From: Paucibacter sp. B2R-40
GTDB taxonomy: Bacteria > Pseudomonadota > Gammaproteobacteria > Burkholderiales > Burkholderiaceae_C
Direction: 5' to 3'
Length of the DNA: 64,000 nucleotides
NCBI RefSeq assembly: GCF_025717555.1
Contig: NZ_JAJIRP010000008.1
Location: forward strand, 186,001 to 250,000
Shown: positions 28,023-38,931 of the stretch, in pieces
Numbering within the stretch: the stretch's first letter is position 1
How the letters are laid out: every line of letters begins with the position of its first letter
Translations under genes and position numbers: made by a program
The notes under the pieces: model-generated
The model's input: the letters and a program-made list of their open reading frames with translations, nothing else
Told to the model about the DNA's origin: nothing
Databases searched by the model: none

Positions 28023-30347
28023 ATGATTGAAATTGAACTCGACGGTCAGAAGCTGACGGTTCCGGCCGGCAGCATGGTGATGCATGCGGCCGAGCAAGCC
28101 GGCACCTATATCCCGCATTTCTGCTATCATAAGAAGCTCTCCATCGCCGCCAATTGCCGCATGTGCCTGGTCGATGTGGAGAAGGCGCCCAAGCCCATGC
28201 CGGCCTGCGCCACGCCGGTCACGCAGGGCATGATTGTTCGCACCAAGAGCGACAAGGCGCTGAAGGCCCAGCAAGGCGTGATGGAGTTCTTGCTGATCAA
28301 TCACCCGCTGGATTGCCCGATCTGCGATCAAGGCGGCGAGTGCCAGTTGCAAGACTTGGCGGTCGGCTATGGCGCCGGCAAGTCGCGCTACACCGAAGAA
28401 AAGCGCGTCGTGTTCCAGAAGAACGTCGGCCCGCTGATTTCGATGCAGGAAATGAGCCGTTGCATCCATTGCACCCGCTGCGTACGCTTTGGCCAAGAAA
28501 TTGCCGGCGTGATGGAATTGGGCATGGCGCATCGCGGCGAACACGCCGAGATCCAGACCTTTGTCGGCCGCACGATTGATTCCGAATTGTCGGGAAACAT
28601 GATCGATATCTGCCCGGTCGGCGCGCTCACGAGCAAGCCCTTCCGCTACAGCGCCCGCACCTGGGAGCTGTCGCGCCGCAAGAGCATCAGCCCACATGAC
28701 AGCACCGGCGCCAACCTGGTCATCCAGGTCAAGGGCAACCAGGTGATGCGCGTCGTGCCGCTGGAAAACGAAGCCGTCAACGAATGCTGGATCGCCGATC
28801 GCGACCGTTTCTCGTACGAAGCGCTGAACAGCGATCAGCGGCTCACGCAGCCCATGATCAAGCAGGGCGGTGCCTGGAAGACGGTTGATTGGAGTACCGC
28901 GCTCGAATATGTGGCGAATGGTTTGAAACTGATCCGCGCTGAGCATGGCGCAGCCGCCATCGGTGCGCTGGGTTCGGCTCACAGCACGGTGGAAGAGCTG
29001 CATTTGCTGGCAAAGCTGGTGCGCGGTTTGGGCAGTCAAAACGTTGATTACCGTCTGCGCCATGCCGACTTCAGCAACAGCGCCGCCGCTGGGCAAGCGC
29101 ATTGGCTGGGCCTGCCGATTGCTAGCTTGAACCAGTTGGACCGGGCGCTGGTCGTCGGCTCCTTCCTGCGCAAGGACCACCCGCTGTTCGCGCTGCGTCT
29201 GCGGCAGGCCGCCCGCCATGGGGCTCAGATCATGAGCATCCACGCCAGCGAAGATGATTGGCTGATGCCCGTCGCTGCCCGCATCACGGTGGCGCCCAGC
29301 AGCTGGGCGCAGGCGCTGGCCGACGTCGCGGCTGCAGTAGCCTCCGCCAACAGCGTGCCAGCTCCGGCCGCCGGCACAGCCACCGAGGCCGCGCAGGCGA
29401 TTGCCGCTGCGCTCTTGTCCGGTCAACACAAGGCGATCCTGCTCGGCAATGCCGCCGCCGAGCATCCGCAAGCCGCGAGCTTGCTGAGCCTGGCGAACTG
29501 GATTGGCGAACAAACCGGCGCCAGCGTCGGTTACCTGACGGCAGCCGCCAACACGGTCGGGGCCCAACTGGTTAACGCGCTGCCTCAGCAGGGTGGCCTG
29601 AATGCCGGTCAGATGTTGAACGATGCAGGGCTGAAGGCCTTGCTGCTGCTCAATACCGATCCGGTTCTGGATGCTGCCAATGCAGCCGCTGCCGCCAAGG
29701 CGCTGGCCGCAGCCGAGATGGTCGTGGTGATGAGCCCGTTCAAGACCGGTCTCGATTACGCCGACGTATTGCTGCCGACCGCGCCATTCACCGAAACCTC
29801 GGGCACTTTTGTCAACGCCGAAGGTCGGGCGCAGAGTTTTGTCGGCGTCGTCAAGGCGCTCGGCGAGACCCGGCCAGGCTGGAAGATTCTGCGTGTGCTG
29901 GGCAATCTATTGGCACTCGACGGTTTTGCACAAGACAGTAGCGAACAGGTGCGAGGCGAGGCTTTGGGTCACAACGGTAACCTGAGCGCGCGGTTGAGCA
30001 ACGCCGGTGCGCAGGCCATTCAGGCAGGTTCGCCGAGTGCGATTGAGCGCTTGTCCGACCTGCCGATCTACGCCAGTGACATCCTGGTGCGTCACGCCAC
30101 ATCGCTGCAACTGAGCAATGACGCGAAACAGGCACCAGTCGCAACTTTGTCGGCCGCCTTGTGGACGCAGCTGGGCCTGAGCGAAGGCGCCTCGGTACGG
30201 ATCACGCAAGATGGCGCTGGCGCGGTGCAGCTGCCGGCGAAATTGGATGCCAAGCTGCCGGCCAATGTGATTCGCGTGCCGACCGGTTTGGCCGAGACGG
30301 CGGCCTTGGGTGCGGCTTTTGGCGGCTTGAACGTCAGCAAGGTCTGA
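28023..30347 (+). CDS. nuoG: NADH-quinone oxidoreductase subunit G
   Basis: NuoG is the largest peripheral subunit and carries clusters N1b, N4 and N5. The 774-residue protein has a [2Fe-2S] domain ([19 protein letters not shown] and ACATPV), the His-Cys cluster segment [18 protein letters not shown], the 4Fe-4S pair [13 protein letters not shown] and DICPVGALT, and then a molybdopterin-oxidoreductase-like domain from about residue 220. The extra N7 cysteines of E. coli-type NuoG are not evident. The C-terminal half is Ala-rich. Confidence 0.96.
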   Translation: MIEIELDGQKLTVPAGSMVMHAAEQAGTYIPHFCYHKKLSIAANCRMCLVDVEKAPKPMPACATPVTQGMIVRTKSDKALKAQQGVMEFLLINHPLDCPICDQGGECQLQDLAVGYGAGKSRYTEEKRVVFQKNVGPLISMQEMSRCIHCTRCVRFGQEIAGVMELGMAHRGEHAEIQTFVGRTIDSELSGNMIDICPVGALTSKPFRYSARTWELSRRKSISPHDSTGANLVIQVKGNQVMRVVPLENEAVNECWIADRDRFSYEALNSDQRLTQPMIKQGGAWKTVDWSTALEYVANGLKLIRAEHGAAAIGALGSAHSTVEELHLLAKLVRGLGSQNVDYRLRHADFSNSAAAGQAHWLGLPIASLNQLDRALVVGSFLRKDHPLFALRLRQAARHGAQIMSIHASEDDWLMPVAARITVAPSSWAQALADVAAAVASANSVPAPAAGTATEAAQAIAAALLSGQHKAILLGNAAAEHPQAASLLSLANWIGEQTGASVGYLTAAANTVGAQLVNALPQQGGLNAGQMLNDAGLKALLLLNTDPVLDAANAAAAAKALAAAEMVVVMSPFKTGLDYADVLLPTAPFTETSGTFVNAEGRAQSFVGVVKALGETRPGWKILRVLGNLLALDGFAQDSSEQVRGEALGHNGNLSARLSNAGAQAIQAGSPSAIERLSDLPIYASDILVRHATSLQLSNDAKQAPVATLSAALWTQLGLSEGASVRITQDGAGAVQLPAKLDAKLPANVIRVPTGLAETAALGAAFGGLNVSKV

Positions 30348-30360
30348 GGCGAGAACAGCA

Positions 30361-31431
30361 ATGATTGAAACCTTCTATCAAGCCGGATCGCAGCTGTTTG
30401 GCGGTCTTTCCCCGCTGATCTGGCCGGTGCTCTGGAACCTGATCAAGATCATCGCGCTGGTCGCGCCCTTGATGATTTGCGTGGCTTACCTGACCTTGTG
30501 GGAGCGCAAGGCGATTGGCTGGACGCAAATCCGCCCCGGTCCGAATCGGGTCGGCCCCTACGGTCTGCTGACCCCGATTGCCGATGCGGTCAAACTGATT
30601 TTCAAGGAAATCATCGTCCCGACGGCCGCCAACAAGGGCTTGTTCTTCCTTGGCCCCATCATGACCATCATGCCGGCCCTGGCCGCTTGGGTTGTGATCC
30701 CGTTTGGTCCCGATGTGGCGCTGGCCAATATCAATGCCGGCTTGCTGTTTCTGATGGCCATCACCTCCCTGGAGGTCTACGGCGTCATCATCGCCGGCTG
30801 GGCTTCGAACTCGAAGTACGCCTTCCTCGGCGCGCTGCGTGCATCGGCACAGATGGTCAGTTATGAAATCCCGATGGGTTTTGCCCTGGTGATCGTGCTG
30901 ATGGTCAGCGGTAGCTTGAATATGAGCGATATCGTGATGGGTCAGGGCAAGGGCCAGTTCGCCGATATGGGCCTGTCCTTCCTGTCCTGGAACTGGTTGC
31001 CCTTGCTGCCTATCTTTCTGGTCTATTTCATCTCTGGCTTGGCAGAAACCAATCGGCACCCGTTTGACGTGGTGGAAGGTGAGTCCGAAATCGTGGCCGG
31101 GCATATGGTCGAGTATTCGGGCATGTCGTTTGCGATGTTCTTCCTGGCCGAGTACGCCAATATGTGGTTGGTGTCCATCCTGACGGTCACCTTCTTCCTC
31201 GGCGGCTGGTTGTCCCCCTTCGCGGCGCTTGACTTCATTCCTGGTTGGATTTGGCTGGGTGCCAAGACCTTCGCCGTCGTCACCATGTTCCTTTGGATTC
31301 GCGCCAGCTTCCCGCGCTATCGCTATGACCAGATCATGCGTTTGGGCTGGAAGATCTTTATTCCCGTGACTCTGGTCTGGCTGCTCGTCGTCGGCTTCTG
31401 GATTCAGTCGCCTTACAACATCTGGAAGTGA
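30361..31431 (+). CDS. nuoH: NADH-quinone oxidoreductase subunit H
   Basis: NuoH is the membrane subunit that joins the peripheral arm and forms part of the quinone chamber. The 356-residue protein has about eight to nine helices. Landmarks are [19 protein letters not shown] (about 59-77), [19 protein letters not shown] and the following [13 protein letters not shown], whose acidic residues line the coupling path. It lies 13 bases after nuoG. Confidence 0.97.
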   Translation: MIETFYQAGSQLFGGLSPLIWPVLWNLIKIIALVAPLMICVAYLTLWERKAIGWTQIRPGPNRVGPYGLLTPIADAVKLIFKEIIVPTAANKGLFFLGPIMTIMPALAAWVVIPFGPDVALANINAGLLFLMAITSLEVYGVIIAGWASNSKYAFLGALRASAQMVSYEIPMGFALVIVLMVSGSLNMSDIVMGQGKGQFADMGLSFLSWNWLPLLPIFLVYFISGLAETNRHPFDVVEGESEIVAGHMVEYSGMSFAMFFLAEYANMWLVSILTVTFFLGGWLSPFAALDFIPGWIWLGAKTFAVVTMFLWIRASFPRYRYDQIMRLGWKIFIPVTLVWLLVVGFWIQSPYNIWK

Positions 31432-31443
31432 TGAGGCCGCCCC

Positions 31444-31929
31444 ATGTCTGCAGTTAGCTTCATCAAGAGCTTTATGCTCATCGAGCTGTTCAAGGGCCTG
31501 GCCCTGACCGGCCGGCATTTCCTGTCCCGCAATATCACGGTGCAGTTCCCCGAAGAGAAGACGCCGTTGTCGCCGCGCTTTCGTGGCCTGCACGCCTTGC
31601 GCCGCTACGAGAACGGCGAAGAGCGCTGCATCGCCTGCAAGCTGTGCGAGGCGGTCTGCCCGGCGATGGCGATCACGATCGAGTCCGAGGTCAGGGATGA
31701 CGGCTCGCGCCGCACCAGCCGCTACGACATCGACCTGACCAAGTGCATCTTCTGCGGTTTTTGCGAAGAGAGCTGCCCGGTCGACTCGATTGTCGAGACC
31801 AGCATTTTTGAATACCACGGCGAGAAACGTGGCGATCTGTACTTCACCAAGGACATGCTCCTGGCCGTTGGCGATCGTTTCGAGCCCGAGATCGCTGCCC
31901 AAAAGGAGGCCGACGCCAAGTACCGCTGA
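31444..31929 (+). CDS. nuoI: NADH-quinone oxidoreductase subunit I
   Basis: NuoI carries clusters N6a and N6b. The 161-residue protein has two ferredoxin motifs, [16 protein letters not shown] and [16 protein letters not shown], at about residues 61-76 and 101-116. The N-terminal amphipathic region ([19 protein letters not shown]) contacts the membrane arm. It starts 12 bases after nuoH and ends 60 bases before nuoJ. Confidence 0.97.
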   Translation: MSAVSFIKSFMLIELFKGLALTGRHFLSRNITVQFPEEKTPLSPRFRGLHALRRYENGEERCIACKLCEAVCPAMAITIESEVRDDGSRRTSRYDIDLTKCIFCGFCEESCPVDSIVETSIFEYHGEKRGDLYFTKDMLLAVGDRFEPEIAAQKEADAKYR

Positions 31930-31989
31930 GGGGAAGTGTTCTGACCCTTGGTCGGACCGCAAACCTTAAGCCTGCTTGCAGGAAGACGC

Positions 31990-32637
31990 ATGGAAATTAC
32001 GACTGCCTTGTTTTACATCTTCTCAGCCGTGCTGCTGGGCGCTTCGTTCCGGGTCATCACCGCGCGTAGCACCGTGCATGCTGCGCTGTTTTTGATCCTG
32101 GCGTTTTTCACCGCATCTTGTATTTGGATGCTGTTGAAGGCCGAATTCTTGGCTATAGCCTTGGTGCTGGTCTATATCGGCGCAGTGATGGTGCTGTTCT
32201 TGTTTGTCGTGATGATGTTGGACATCAATTCCGACGGCGTGCGCGACGGCTTTTGGAAGCACTTGCCGCTGGGTGGCTTTGTCGGCGCAGTGATCGCGCT
32301 GGAAATGGCTGCGATCCTGATGGGGGGCTTCCGTTTGAGCAGCGCGCCGGAGTTGAGCGCGGCTGAATTGCAGATGGGCAACACCAAGGTGCTGGGTATC
32401 GCGATTTATACGCAGTACCTGTACCCGCTTGAAATCGCCGCGATTTTGTTGCTGGTGGCCATCATCGCAGCCATCGCGTTGACGCTGCGCAGCCGCAAGG
32501 ATGCGCGCACGCAAGATCCGTCGGAGCAGGTCAAGGTCAAAAAGGCCGACCGACTGCGCATCGTCAAGGTGGCTCCCACGGTTGAAGTGATTGCCAGCGC
32601 CGAAGCCGCGGGCGAGCCAGGAGTAGTGAAGCCATGA
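31990..32637 (+). CDS. nuoJ: NADH-quinone oxidoreductase subunit J
   Basis: NuoJ is a five-helix membrane subunit between NuoH and the antiporter-like subunits. The 215-residue protein has the conserved helix [19 protein letters not shown], with the pi-bulge glycine region important for coupling. A charged C-terminal tail of about 50 residues follows the last helix. ATG 31990 (MEITTALFY) is chosen; an earlier start at 31948 adds 14 unlikely residues. The stop overlaps the nuoK start. Confidence 0.95.
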   Translation: MEITTALFYIFSAVLLGASFRVITARSTVHAALFLILAFFTASCIWMLLKAEFLAIALVLVYIGAVMVLFLFVVMMLDINSDGVRDGFWKHLPLGGFVGAVIALEMAAILMGGFRLSSAPELSAAELQMGNTKVLGIAIYTQYLYPLEIAAILLLVAIIAAIALTLRSRKDARTQDPSEQVKVKKADRLRIVKVAPTVEVIASAEAAGEPGVVKP

Positions 32638-32945
32638 TGACATTGACGCTGGGCCATTTCTTGACGCTGGGGGCGATGCTGTTTGCGATCGCCGTCGTCG
32701 GCATCTTCATGAACCGCAAAAACCTGATCGTGCTCTTGATGGCGATCGAACTGATGCTCTTGGCTGTGAATATGAATTTCGTGGCTTTTTCTCACTATCT
32801 GGGTGATGTCGCTGGTCAGGTCTTTGTGTTCTTCATCCTGACCGTGGCGGCAGCCGAGTCGGCGATTGGCCTGGCCATTCTCGTCGTGCTGTTCCGCAAC
32901 CGCGCCACCATCAATGTCGAAGAACTCGACGCGCTGAAGGGCTGA
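32634..32945 (+). CDS. nuoK: NADH-quinone oxidoreductase subunit K
   Basis: NuoK is an antiporter-related three-helix subunit. The 103-residue protein has glutamates in helices 2 and 3 ([16 protein letters not shown] and [14 protein letters not shown]) that are part of the proton path. The start codon overlaps the nuoJ stop; two consecutive ATGs (32634, 32637) are both possible. Confidence 0.97.
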   Translation: MMTLTLGHFLTLGAMLFAIAVVGIFMNRKNLIVLLMAIELMLLAVNMNFVAFSHYLGDVAGQVFVFFILTVAAAESAIGLAILVVLFRNRATINVEELDALKG

Positions 32946-32952
32946 CCGCGAT

Positions 32953-35004
32953 ATGTCTGCACAACTTTCACAGAATATGCTTTTGGCGGTGCCCTTGGCG
33001 CCGCTGGTAGGCGCCGTTGCGGCCGGTTTCTTCGGCAAGCAAATCGGCCGTGCCGGCGCGCACACCGTCACCATTCTTGGCGTCCTGATCGCCTTCATTC
33101 TCTCGGCAATCACACTGAACGCGGTCGCCAATGAAGGTGCGCGCTTCAACCAGACCATTTACGAATGGATGGTGGTCGGTGGCCTGAAGATGGAAGTCGG
33201 TTTCCTGGTCGACGGCCTGACCGCGATGATGATGTGCGTAGTGACCTTTGTGTCGCTGATGGTGCACATCTACACCATCGGCTATATGTCGGAAGACCCT
33301 GGCTATCAGCGCTTCTTCAGCTACATCTCCCTGTTTACCTTCAGCATGTTGATGCTGGTGATGAGCAACAATATGCTGCAGCTGTTCTTCGGCTGGGAGG
33401 CCGTGGGTCTGGTCAGTTACTTGCTGATCGGCTTCTGGTACACCAAGCCGACGGCCATCTTTGCCAATATGAAAGCCTTCTTGGTCAACCGAGTCGGTGA
33501 CTTCGGCTTCATCCTGGGCATCGGCCTGATGGTTGCGCACAGCGGCTCTTTGAACTACGCCGAGGTGTTCGCCAAGGCGGACGACTTGGCCAAAATCGGC
33601 TTCAACGCGCCTTTGTGGGGCAGTGACTGGATGATGCTGTCGGTTGCCTGCATCTGCTTGTTCATCGGCGCGATGGGCAAGAGCGCTCAGTTCCCGCTGC
33701 ATGTCTGGCTGCCCGATTCGATGGAAGGCCCGACACCAATTTCCGCGCTGATCCACGCCGCCACGATGGTGACGGCCGGTATCTTCATGGTCGCGCGTAT
33801 GAGCCCGCTGTTCGAGCTATCGGACACCGCCTTGAACTTCGTGCTGGTGATCGGTGCCATCACCGCCTTGTTCATGGGTTTCTTGGGCATTATCCAGAAC
33901 GACATCAAGCGCGTGGTCGCCTACTCGACTTTGTCGCAGCTGGGCTATATGACGGTGGCTTTGGGTGCCTCGGCCTACTCGGTGGCCGTCTTCCACTTGA
34001 TGACCCATGCCTTCTTCAAGGCGCTGCTATTCCTCGGCGCTGGCTCTGTGATCATCGGTATGCACCATGACCAGGACATCCGCAATATGGGTGGGCTGCG
34101 CAAGTACATGCCTATCACCTGGATCACTTCCTTGCTGGGTTCCTTGGCGCTGATCGGCACGCCGCTGTTCGCCGGCTTCTACTCCAAGGACAGCATCATC
34201 GAGGCCGTGCACGCCAGCCATCTGCCTGCCGCACCTTATGCCTATGCCGCCGTCATCATCGGCGTCTTCGTGACGGCCTTCTACTCCTTCCGCATGTACT
34301 TCCTGGTCTTTCACGGCAAGGAAAACTTCCGCCACAAGCCTTTCCCCGGCGAACATGATCACCATGACGACCACGGTCACCATGAGCCCCATGTCCCACA
34401 TGAGTCGCCTTGGGTGGTGACTGCGCCGCTGGTCTTGTTGGCCATCCCTTCGGTGGTGATCGGTTACCTAGCGATTGGGCCCATGCTATTCGGTGATTTC
34501 TTCAAGGATGCGATCTTCGTCAACCACGAGATTCATCATGCGATGGAAGAGTTGGCTCATGAATTCCATGGCGCGGCAGCGATGGCGATGCACGGCCTGA
34601 GTAGCTTGCCGTTCTGGTTGGCTCTGGGCGGTGTCGTTACGGCCTATGTGTTCTACATGGTTGCACCCGGCATACCGAAGACGATTGGCCGCGTTTTGTC
34701 ACCGGTCGTCAATGTGCTGGAGAACAAGTACTACCTCGACTGGTTCAACGAGAACGTGTTGGCCAAGGCCGCACGCGGTTTGGGCTTGGCCTTCTGGAAG
34801 GGCGGCGACGGCGCGCTGATTGACGGTGTGTTGATCAACGGCTCGGCCCGCACGGTGGGTCGCCTCGCAGGTGTGGTTCGTTTGGTGCAGACCGGTCATT
34901 TGTACTGGTATGCCTTGGTGATGATTCTGGGCGTGCTCGGTTTGATGACGTGGCAGCTGTGGCCGTTTATATGGCCCCAATTCAAGACCCTGGCTGGTCT
35001 TTGA
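32953..35004 (+). CDS. nuoL: NADH-quinone oxidoreductase subunit L
   Basis: NuoL is the distal antiporter-like proton-pumping subunit. The 683-residue protein shows LFFGWEAVGLVSYLLIGFWY (helix 5 with the key glutamate), QFPLHVWLPDSMEGPTPISA, LIHAATMVTAGIFM and the lysine helices. A cytoplasm- or periplasm-facing loop at residues 467-484 has eight histidines in 18 residues mixed with Asp/Glu. The end includes the long lateral helix. It lies seven bases after nuoK. Confidence 0.97.
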   Translation: MSAQLSQNMLLAVPLAPLVGAVAAGFFGKQIGRAGAHTVTILGVLIAFILSAITLNAVANEGARFNQTIYEWMVVGGLKMEVGFLVDGLTAMMMCVVTFVSLMVHIYTIGYMSEDPGYQRFFSYISLFTFSMLMLVMSNNMLQLFFGWEAVGLVSYLLIGFWYTKPTAIFANMKAFLVNRVGDFGFILGIGLMVAHSGSLNYAEVFAKADDLAKIGFNAPLWGSDWMMLSVACICLFIGAMGKSAQFPLHVWLPDSMEGPTPISALIHAATMVTAGIFMVARMSPLFELSDTALNFVLVIGAITALFMGFLGIIQNDIKRVVAYSTLSQLGYMTVALGASAYSVAVFHLMTHAFFKALLFLGAGSVIIGMHHDQDIRNMGGLRKYMPITWITSLLGSLALIGTPLFAGFYSKDSIIEAVHASHLPAAPYAYAAVIIGVFVTAFYSFRMYFLVFHGKENFRHKPFPGEHDHHDDHGHHEPHVPHESPWVVTAPLVLLAIPSVVIGYLAIGPMLFGDFFKDAIFVNHEIHHAMEELAHEFHGAAAMAMHGLSSLPFWLALGGVVTAYVFYMVAPGIPKTIGRVLSPVVNVLENKYYLDWFNENVLAKAARGLGLAFWKGGDGALIDGVLINGSARTVGRLAGVVRLVQTGHLYWYALVMILGVLGLMTWQLWPFIWPQFKTLAGL

Positions 35005-35021
35005 TCAAGGGCGGAGATCTT

Positions 35022-36500
35022 ATGTTGCTTAGTCTTGCCATTTTCCTACCCATCGCCAGCGGCCTGCTCTTGCTCGCCCTGGGCCGTGACGACCAAGTCA
35101 AGATGGTGCGTTGGTTCGCCTTGCTTGCAGCCTTGGCCTGCTTTGCCATCACGCTGCCCTTGATCAGCGGTTTCGATCACACAACCGCAGCGATGCAGTT
35201 TGTCGAGAACCAGCCCTGGATCGAGCGCTTCAATGTGCGCTATCACCTTGGCCTTGACGGTATTTCGATGTGGTTTGTTCCGCTGACGGCCTTCATCACC
35301 GTCATCGTCGTGATTGCGGCTTGGGAAGTGATCGAGTCGCGCGTCAATCAATACATGGGCGCCTTCCTGATTCTGTCGGGTCTGATGATTGGTGTGTTCG
35401 CGGCATTGGACGGTTTGCTGTTCTATGTGTTCTTTGAAGCAACGCTGATCCCGATGTACATCATCATCGGCGTCTGGGGCGGCCCTAAGCGCGTCTATGC
35501 GGCGTTCAAGTTTTTCTTGTACACGCTGGCCGGCTCCTTGTTGATGCTGATCGCGCTGCTGTATTTGTACTTCCAGTCGGGCGGGTCGTTCGACATCCTG
35601 ACCTGGCACAAGTTGCCGCTGACCGGCGGGGCGCAAACACTGTTGTTCTTTGCCTTCTTGGCTGCCTTCTCGGTCAAGGTGCCGATGTGGCCGGTGCACA
35701 CTTGGTTGCCTGACGCGCACGTTGAGGCGCCCACCGGCGGCTCGGTCGTGCTGGCTGCCATCATGCTCAAGCTTGGTGCCTACGGTTTCCTGCGTCTGTC
35801 AATGCCTATCGCCCCGGACGCGGCGCATCAATGGTCTTGGTTGATCATTGCAATGTCGCTGATCGGTGTGGTCTATATCGGCTTGGTCGCGCTGGTGCAG
35901 CAAGACATGAAGAAGCTGGTGGCCTATTCCTCGATTGCACACATGGGCTTTGTGACCCTGGGCTTCTTCATCTTTAACCAACTCGGTGTTGCCGGCGGCT
36001 TGGTGCAGATGATCTCGCACGGCTTCGTCTCCGGCGCGATGTTCTTGTCGATCGGCGTGCTGTACGACCGGGTGCATTCCCGCGAAATTTCCAGTTATGG
36101 CGGTGTCGTGAATACCATGCCCAAGTTCGCTGCCTTTGCGCTCTTCTTTGCCATGGCCAATTGCGGTTTGCCCGCCACGGCCGGCTTCGTTGGCGAGTGG
36201 ATGGTAATTCTGGGCGCTGTGCAGTACAGCTTCTGGATCGGCGCAATTGCCGCAACCGCCTTGATTTTTGGCGCAGCCTACTCGCTGTGGATGTACAAGC
36301 GCGTTTATTTCGGCCCGGTCACCAATGACAACGTCAAGACCCTGCAAGACCTCAACGCACGTGAGTTCCTGATGATGGCGGTATTGGCGATTGCGGTCTT
36401 GTGGATGGGTCTCTATCCGAAGCCATTTACCGATGTGATGCAGGTATCAGTGACCGAGTTGCTCAAGCATGTGGCAACTTCCAAGCTGATCCCCGGTTGA
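35022..36500 (+). CDS. nuoM: NADH-quinone oxidoreductase subunit M
   Basis: NuoM is the middle antiporter-like pump subunit. The 492-residue protein has about 14 helices. Key segments are FFEATLIPMYIIIGVWGG with the conserved glutamate, SVKVPMWPVHTWLPDAHVEA, and KKLVAYSSIAHMGFV. ATG 35022 with GGCGGAGA upstream is preferred over an in-frame start at 34950 inside nuoL. Confidence 0.97.
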   Translation: MLLSLAIFLPIASGLLLLALGRDDQVKMVRWFALLAALACFAITLPLISGFDHTTAAMQFVENQPWIERFNVRYHLGLDGISMWFVPLTAFITVIVVIAAWEVIESRVNQYMGAFLILSGLMIGVFAALDGLLFYVFFEATLIPMYIIIGVWGGPKRVYAAFKFFLYTLAGSLLMLIALLYLYFQSGGSFDILTWHKLPLTGGAQTLLFFAFLAAFSVKVPMWPVHTWLPDAHVEAPTGGSVVLAAIMLKLGAYGFLRLSMPIAPDAAHQWSWLIIAMSLIGVVYIGLVALVQQDMKKLVAYSSIAHMGFVTLGFFIFNQLGVAGGLVQMISHGFVSGAMFLSIGVLYDRVHSREISSYGGVVNTMPKFAAFALFFAMANCGLPATAGFVGEWMVILGAVQYSFWIGAIAATALIFGAAYSLWMYKRVYFGPVTNDNVKTLQDLNAREFLMMAVLAIAVLWMGLYPKPFTDVMQVSVTELLKHVATSKLIPG

Positions 36501-36519
36501 TTCTTAGGGCCACTGACAA

Positions 36520-38001
36520 ATGAATAATATGAACTGGCTCGCGGTTTATCCCGAAGTTGCACTGCTCTTGATGGCCAGCGCCATCGCCATGCTGGACCTG
36601 TTTGTAAAGGATCCGGCCCGCCGCCCGACCTACTGGTTGACTCAGCTGACGCTTGCCGTCGTGGCTGGCGTCCACTGGGTCTATTTCCAAGATGGCCAAA
36701 CCGTCTATGCCATGCAGGGCATGGTGGTGTCCGACCCGATGGGGCATTTGCTGGCTTTCTGTGCTTGTGTCGCAACCATCGTCACACTGGTCTACGCCCG
36801 GCCCTATGCGGCGTCCAGAGAGTTACTCAAGGGTGAGCTGTTCAGTCTGACCTTGTTCTCCTTGCTGGGCATTTGCGTGATGCTGTCGGCCAATAATTTC
36901 CTGGTGATCTATCTGGGCCTGGAACTGATGAGCTTGTCGCTCTATGCCTTGGTGGCTTTGCGGCGCGACCATTTGCTCTCGACCGAAGCGGCGATGAAGT
37001 ATTTTGTGCTCGGCGCCTTGGCCAGCGGTTTCTTGCTTTACGGTTTGTCGATGATGTATGGCGCGACGGGTTCCTTGTCCATCCCGCAAGTGTTTGATGT
37101 GATCAGCATCGGTGTGCCGAACAAGTCGGTATTGATCTTCGGTACGGTTTTTGTGGTGGCCGGTTTAGGCTTCAAACTTGGCGCGGCGCCCTTCCATATG
37201 TGGGTGCCTGACGTGTACCAGGGTTCGCCCACTGGCGTCACCTTGCTGATCGCCGCAGCGCCAAAGTTGGCGGCCTTTGCCATCACGGTCCGCCTGCTGG
37301 TCGAAGGCATGATGGGCCTGGCGGTGGACTGGCAGCAGATGCTGATCGTGCTGGCCCTGACTTCGCTCTTCGTCGGTAACTTTGTGGCGATTGCGCAGAC
37401 CAATTTGAAGCGCATGTTGGCCTATTCGACCATCGCTCAAATGGGCTTTATGTTGCTCGGCCTGGCTTCGGGTGTTGTCAATGACAACACCTTGTCGGCT
37501 GCCAACGCCTACAGCTCGGCGATGTATTACGTGATCGTTTATGTGATGACCACGCTGGGTACCTTCGGCATGATTTTGCTTTTGTCCCGCCAAGGGCACG
37601 AGGCAGAAGAGATCAGCGATTTGGCCGGCCTGGCCAAGCGCAGCCCCTGGTACGCAACCGTGATGACGATCTTCATGCTGTCGCTCGCCGGTGTGCCGCC
37701 GACCGCTGGTTTTTATGCCAAGTTTTCGATCTTGCAGGCCTTGATCGGCACCCATGTGATGGGCTACACGGCGCTGGCCGTGGTCGCTGTGGCGGTGTCC
37801 TTGATCGGTGCTTACTACTATCTGCGCGTGATCAAGGTGATGTTCTTCGATGAGCCGACCGACCGCGCGCCACTGAGTGCCCCGACCGACGTGCGCATGG
37901 TGATGTCTTTGAACGGCGCCGCCGTGTTGATTTTCGGCATTTTGCCAGGCGGTTTGATGGCGCTTTGTGCCTCAGCCATCGTCAAAACCTTGGCGACTTG
38001 A
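36520..38001 (+). CDS. nuoN: NADH-quinone oxidoreductase subunit N
   Basis: NuoN is the third antiporter-like pump subunit and ends the nuo set. The 493-residue protein has LGLELMSLSLYALVAL with the helix-5 glutamate, GAAPFHMWVPDVYQGSPTGV, and LKRMLAYSTIAQMGFMLLG. The start could be 36520 or the ATG nine bases later (MNWLAVYPE). Three short genes follow within a few bases each. Confidence 0.97.
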   Translation: MNNMNWLAVYPEVALLLMASAIAMLDLFVKDPARRPTYWLTQLTLAVVAGVHWVYFQDGQTVYAMQGMVVSDPMGHLLAFCACVATIVTLVYARPYAASRELLKGELFSLTLFSLLGICVMLSANNFLVIYLGLELMSLSLYALVALRRDHLLSTEAAMKYFVLGALASGFLLYGLSMMYGATGSLSIPQVFDVISIGVPNKSVLIFGTVFVVAGLGFKLGAAPFHMWVPDVYQGSPTGVTLLIAAAPKLAAFAITVRLLVEGMMGLAVDWQQMLIVLALTSLFVGNFVAIAQTNLKRMLAYSTIAQMGFMLLGLASGVVNDNTLSAANAYSSAMYYVIVYVMTTLGTFGMILLLSRQGHEAEEISDLAGLAKRSPWYATVMTIFMLSLAGVPPTAGFYAKFSILQALIGTHVMGYTALAVVAVAVSLIGAYYYLRVIKVMFFDEPTDRAPLSAPTDVRMVMSLNGAAVLIFGILPGGLMALCASAIVKTLAT

Positions 38002-38021
38002 GTCCGTAGAGCTAGTGCCCA

Positions 38022-38330
38022 ATGGACTCTGAAGCAGCCGTCTGGCTGGTGTTGTTCGCAGCCGCCGTGGCTGCCAATCTGCCGTATTTCAGTCACCGTG
38101 TCTTGTTGCTTGGCCCGCTCAAGCGCCCCAAGCCGGTCGGCTGGCGCTTGCTGGAGTTGGCCTTGTTGGCCTGTTTGACCTTGGCCCTCGGTTTCGCCCT
38201 GGAGGCCAAGATCGGTCAACGCCACTCACAGGGCTGGGAGTTTTACGGCGCGGCGCTTTGCCTTTTCATCACGCTGGGTTTCCCCGGTTTCGTATGGTGC
38301 TATTTGCGCCGAGGTCGGCATGAGGCCTGA
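38022..38330 (+). CDS. DUF2818 membrane protein
   Basis: The 102-residue product has three predicted membrane helices: about residues 6-20, 43-62 and 75-93. Motifs ANLPYFSHRVLLLGP and KPVGWRLLELA match the DUF2818 family as I know it, found mainly downstream of nuoN in betaproteobacteria. Its function is not known; the position suggests a link to complex I. It starts 20 bases after nuoN and overlaps the NUDIX gene by 11 bases. Confidence 0.85.
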   Translation: MDSEAAVWLVLFAAAVAANLPYFSHRVLLLGPLKRPKPVGWRLLELALLACLTLALGFALEAKIGQRHSQGWEFYGAALCLFITLGFPGFVWCYLRRGRHEA

Positions 38331-38925
38331 GATAGACAAGACCGACGACGCTCATCTGCGCGAGCATTGCCTGCAATCTGCATCGGTCTACCAAGGCAGC
38401 TTTTTGAAGGTCAAACGCGATATCGTGCGCTTGCCCGACGGCAGCGAAGCCAGTCGTGAGTACATCGTCCATCCCGGCGCGGTGATGATCGTGCCGATCT
38501 TGGACGATGGCCGCCTGCTGCTTGAGCGGCAATATCGCTATCCGATGGGACGCGTGATGTTGGAGTTTCCCGCCGGCAAACTTGATGCGGGTGAGCTGCC
38601 ACTGCGCTGTGCGCAGCGCGAGTTGTTGGAGGAAACCGGCTATAGCGCCACCCATTGGGCGCATGCCGGTGTCTTGCACAATGCGATCGCCTACTCGGAC
38701 GAAGGCATTGAAATCTTCTTCGCCAAGGGACTGACGCCTGGTCAGCAGTCGCTGGATGCTGGCGAGTTCTTGGACATCGCCACGCACAGCACGGCCGAGC
38801 TCGACGCCTTCGCCGCCTCAGGCGCCATGACCGATGCCAAGACCTTGATTGGCCTTCTTTGGCTGACGCGTTGGCAGCGGGGCGAATGGGCGCTCGATTG
38901 GCTTTCGCCTCAGCCCGGCAATTGA
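38320..38925 (+). CDS. NUDIX hydrolase, ADP-ribose pyrophosphatase-like
   Basis: The 201-residue protein has a NUDIX box starting at GKLDAGELPLRCAQRELLEE and ending TGY, matching G-x5-E-x7-REL-x-EE. Upstream MIVPILDDGRLLLERQYRYP and MLEFPAGKLDAGE fit the ADP-ribose/nucleotide-sugar pyrophosphatase branch. Such enzymes split ADP-ribose to AMP and ribose 5-phosphate; the exact substrate is inferred. Its ATG overlaps the DUF2818 stop region, so translation is probably coupled. Confidence 0.9.
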   Translation: MRPEIDKTDDAHLREHCLQSASVYQGSFLKVKRDIVRLPDGSEASREYIVHPGAVMIVPILDDGRLLLERQYRYPMGRVMLEFPAGKLDAGELPLRCAQRELLEETGYSATHWAHAGVLHNAIAYSDEGIEIFFAKGLTPGQQSLDAGEFLDIATHSTAELDAFAASGAMTDAKTLIGLLWLTRWQRGEWALDWLSPQPGN

Positions 38926-38931
38926 TCAGCG

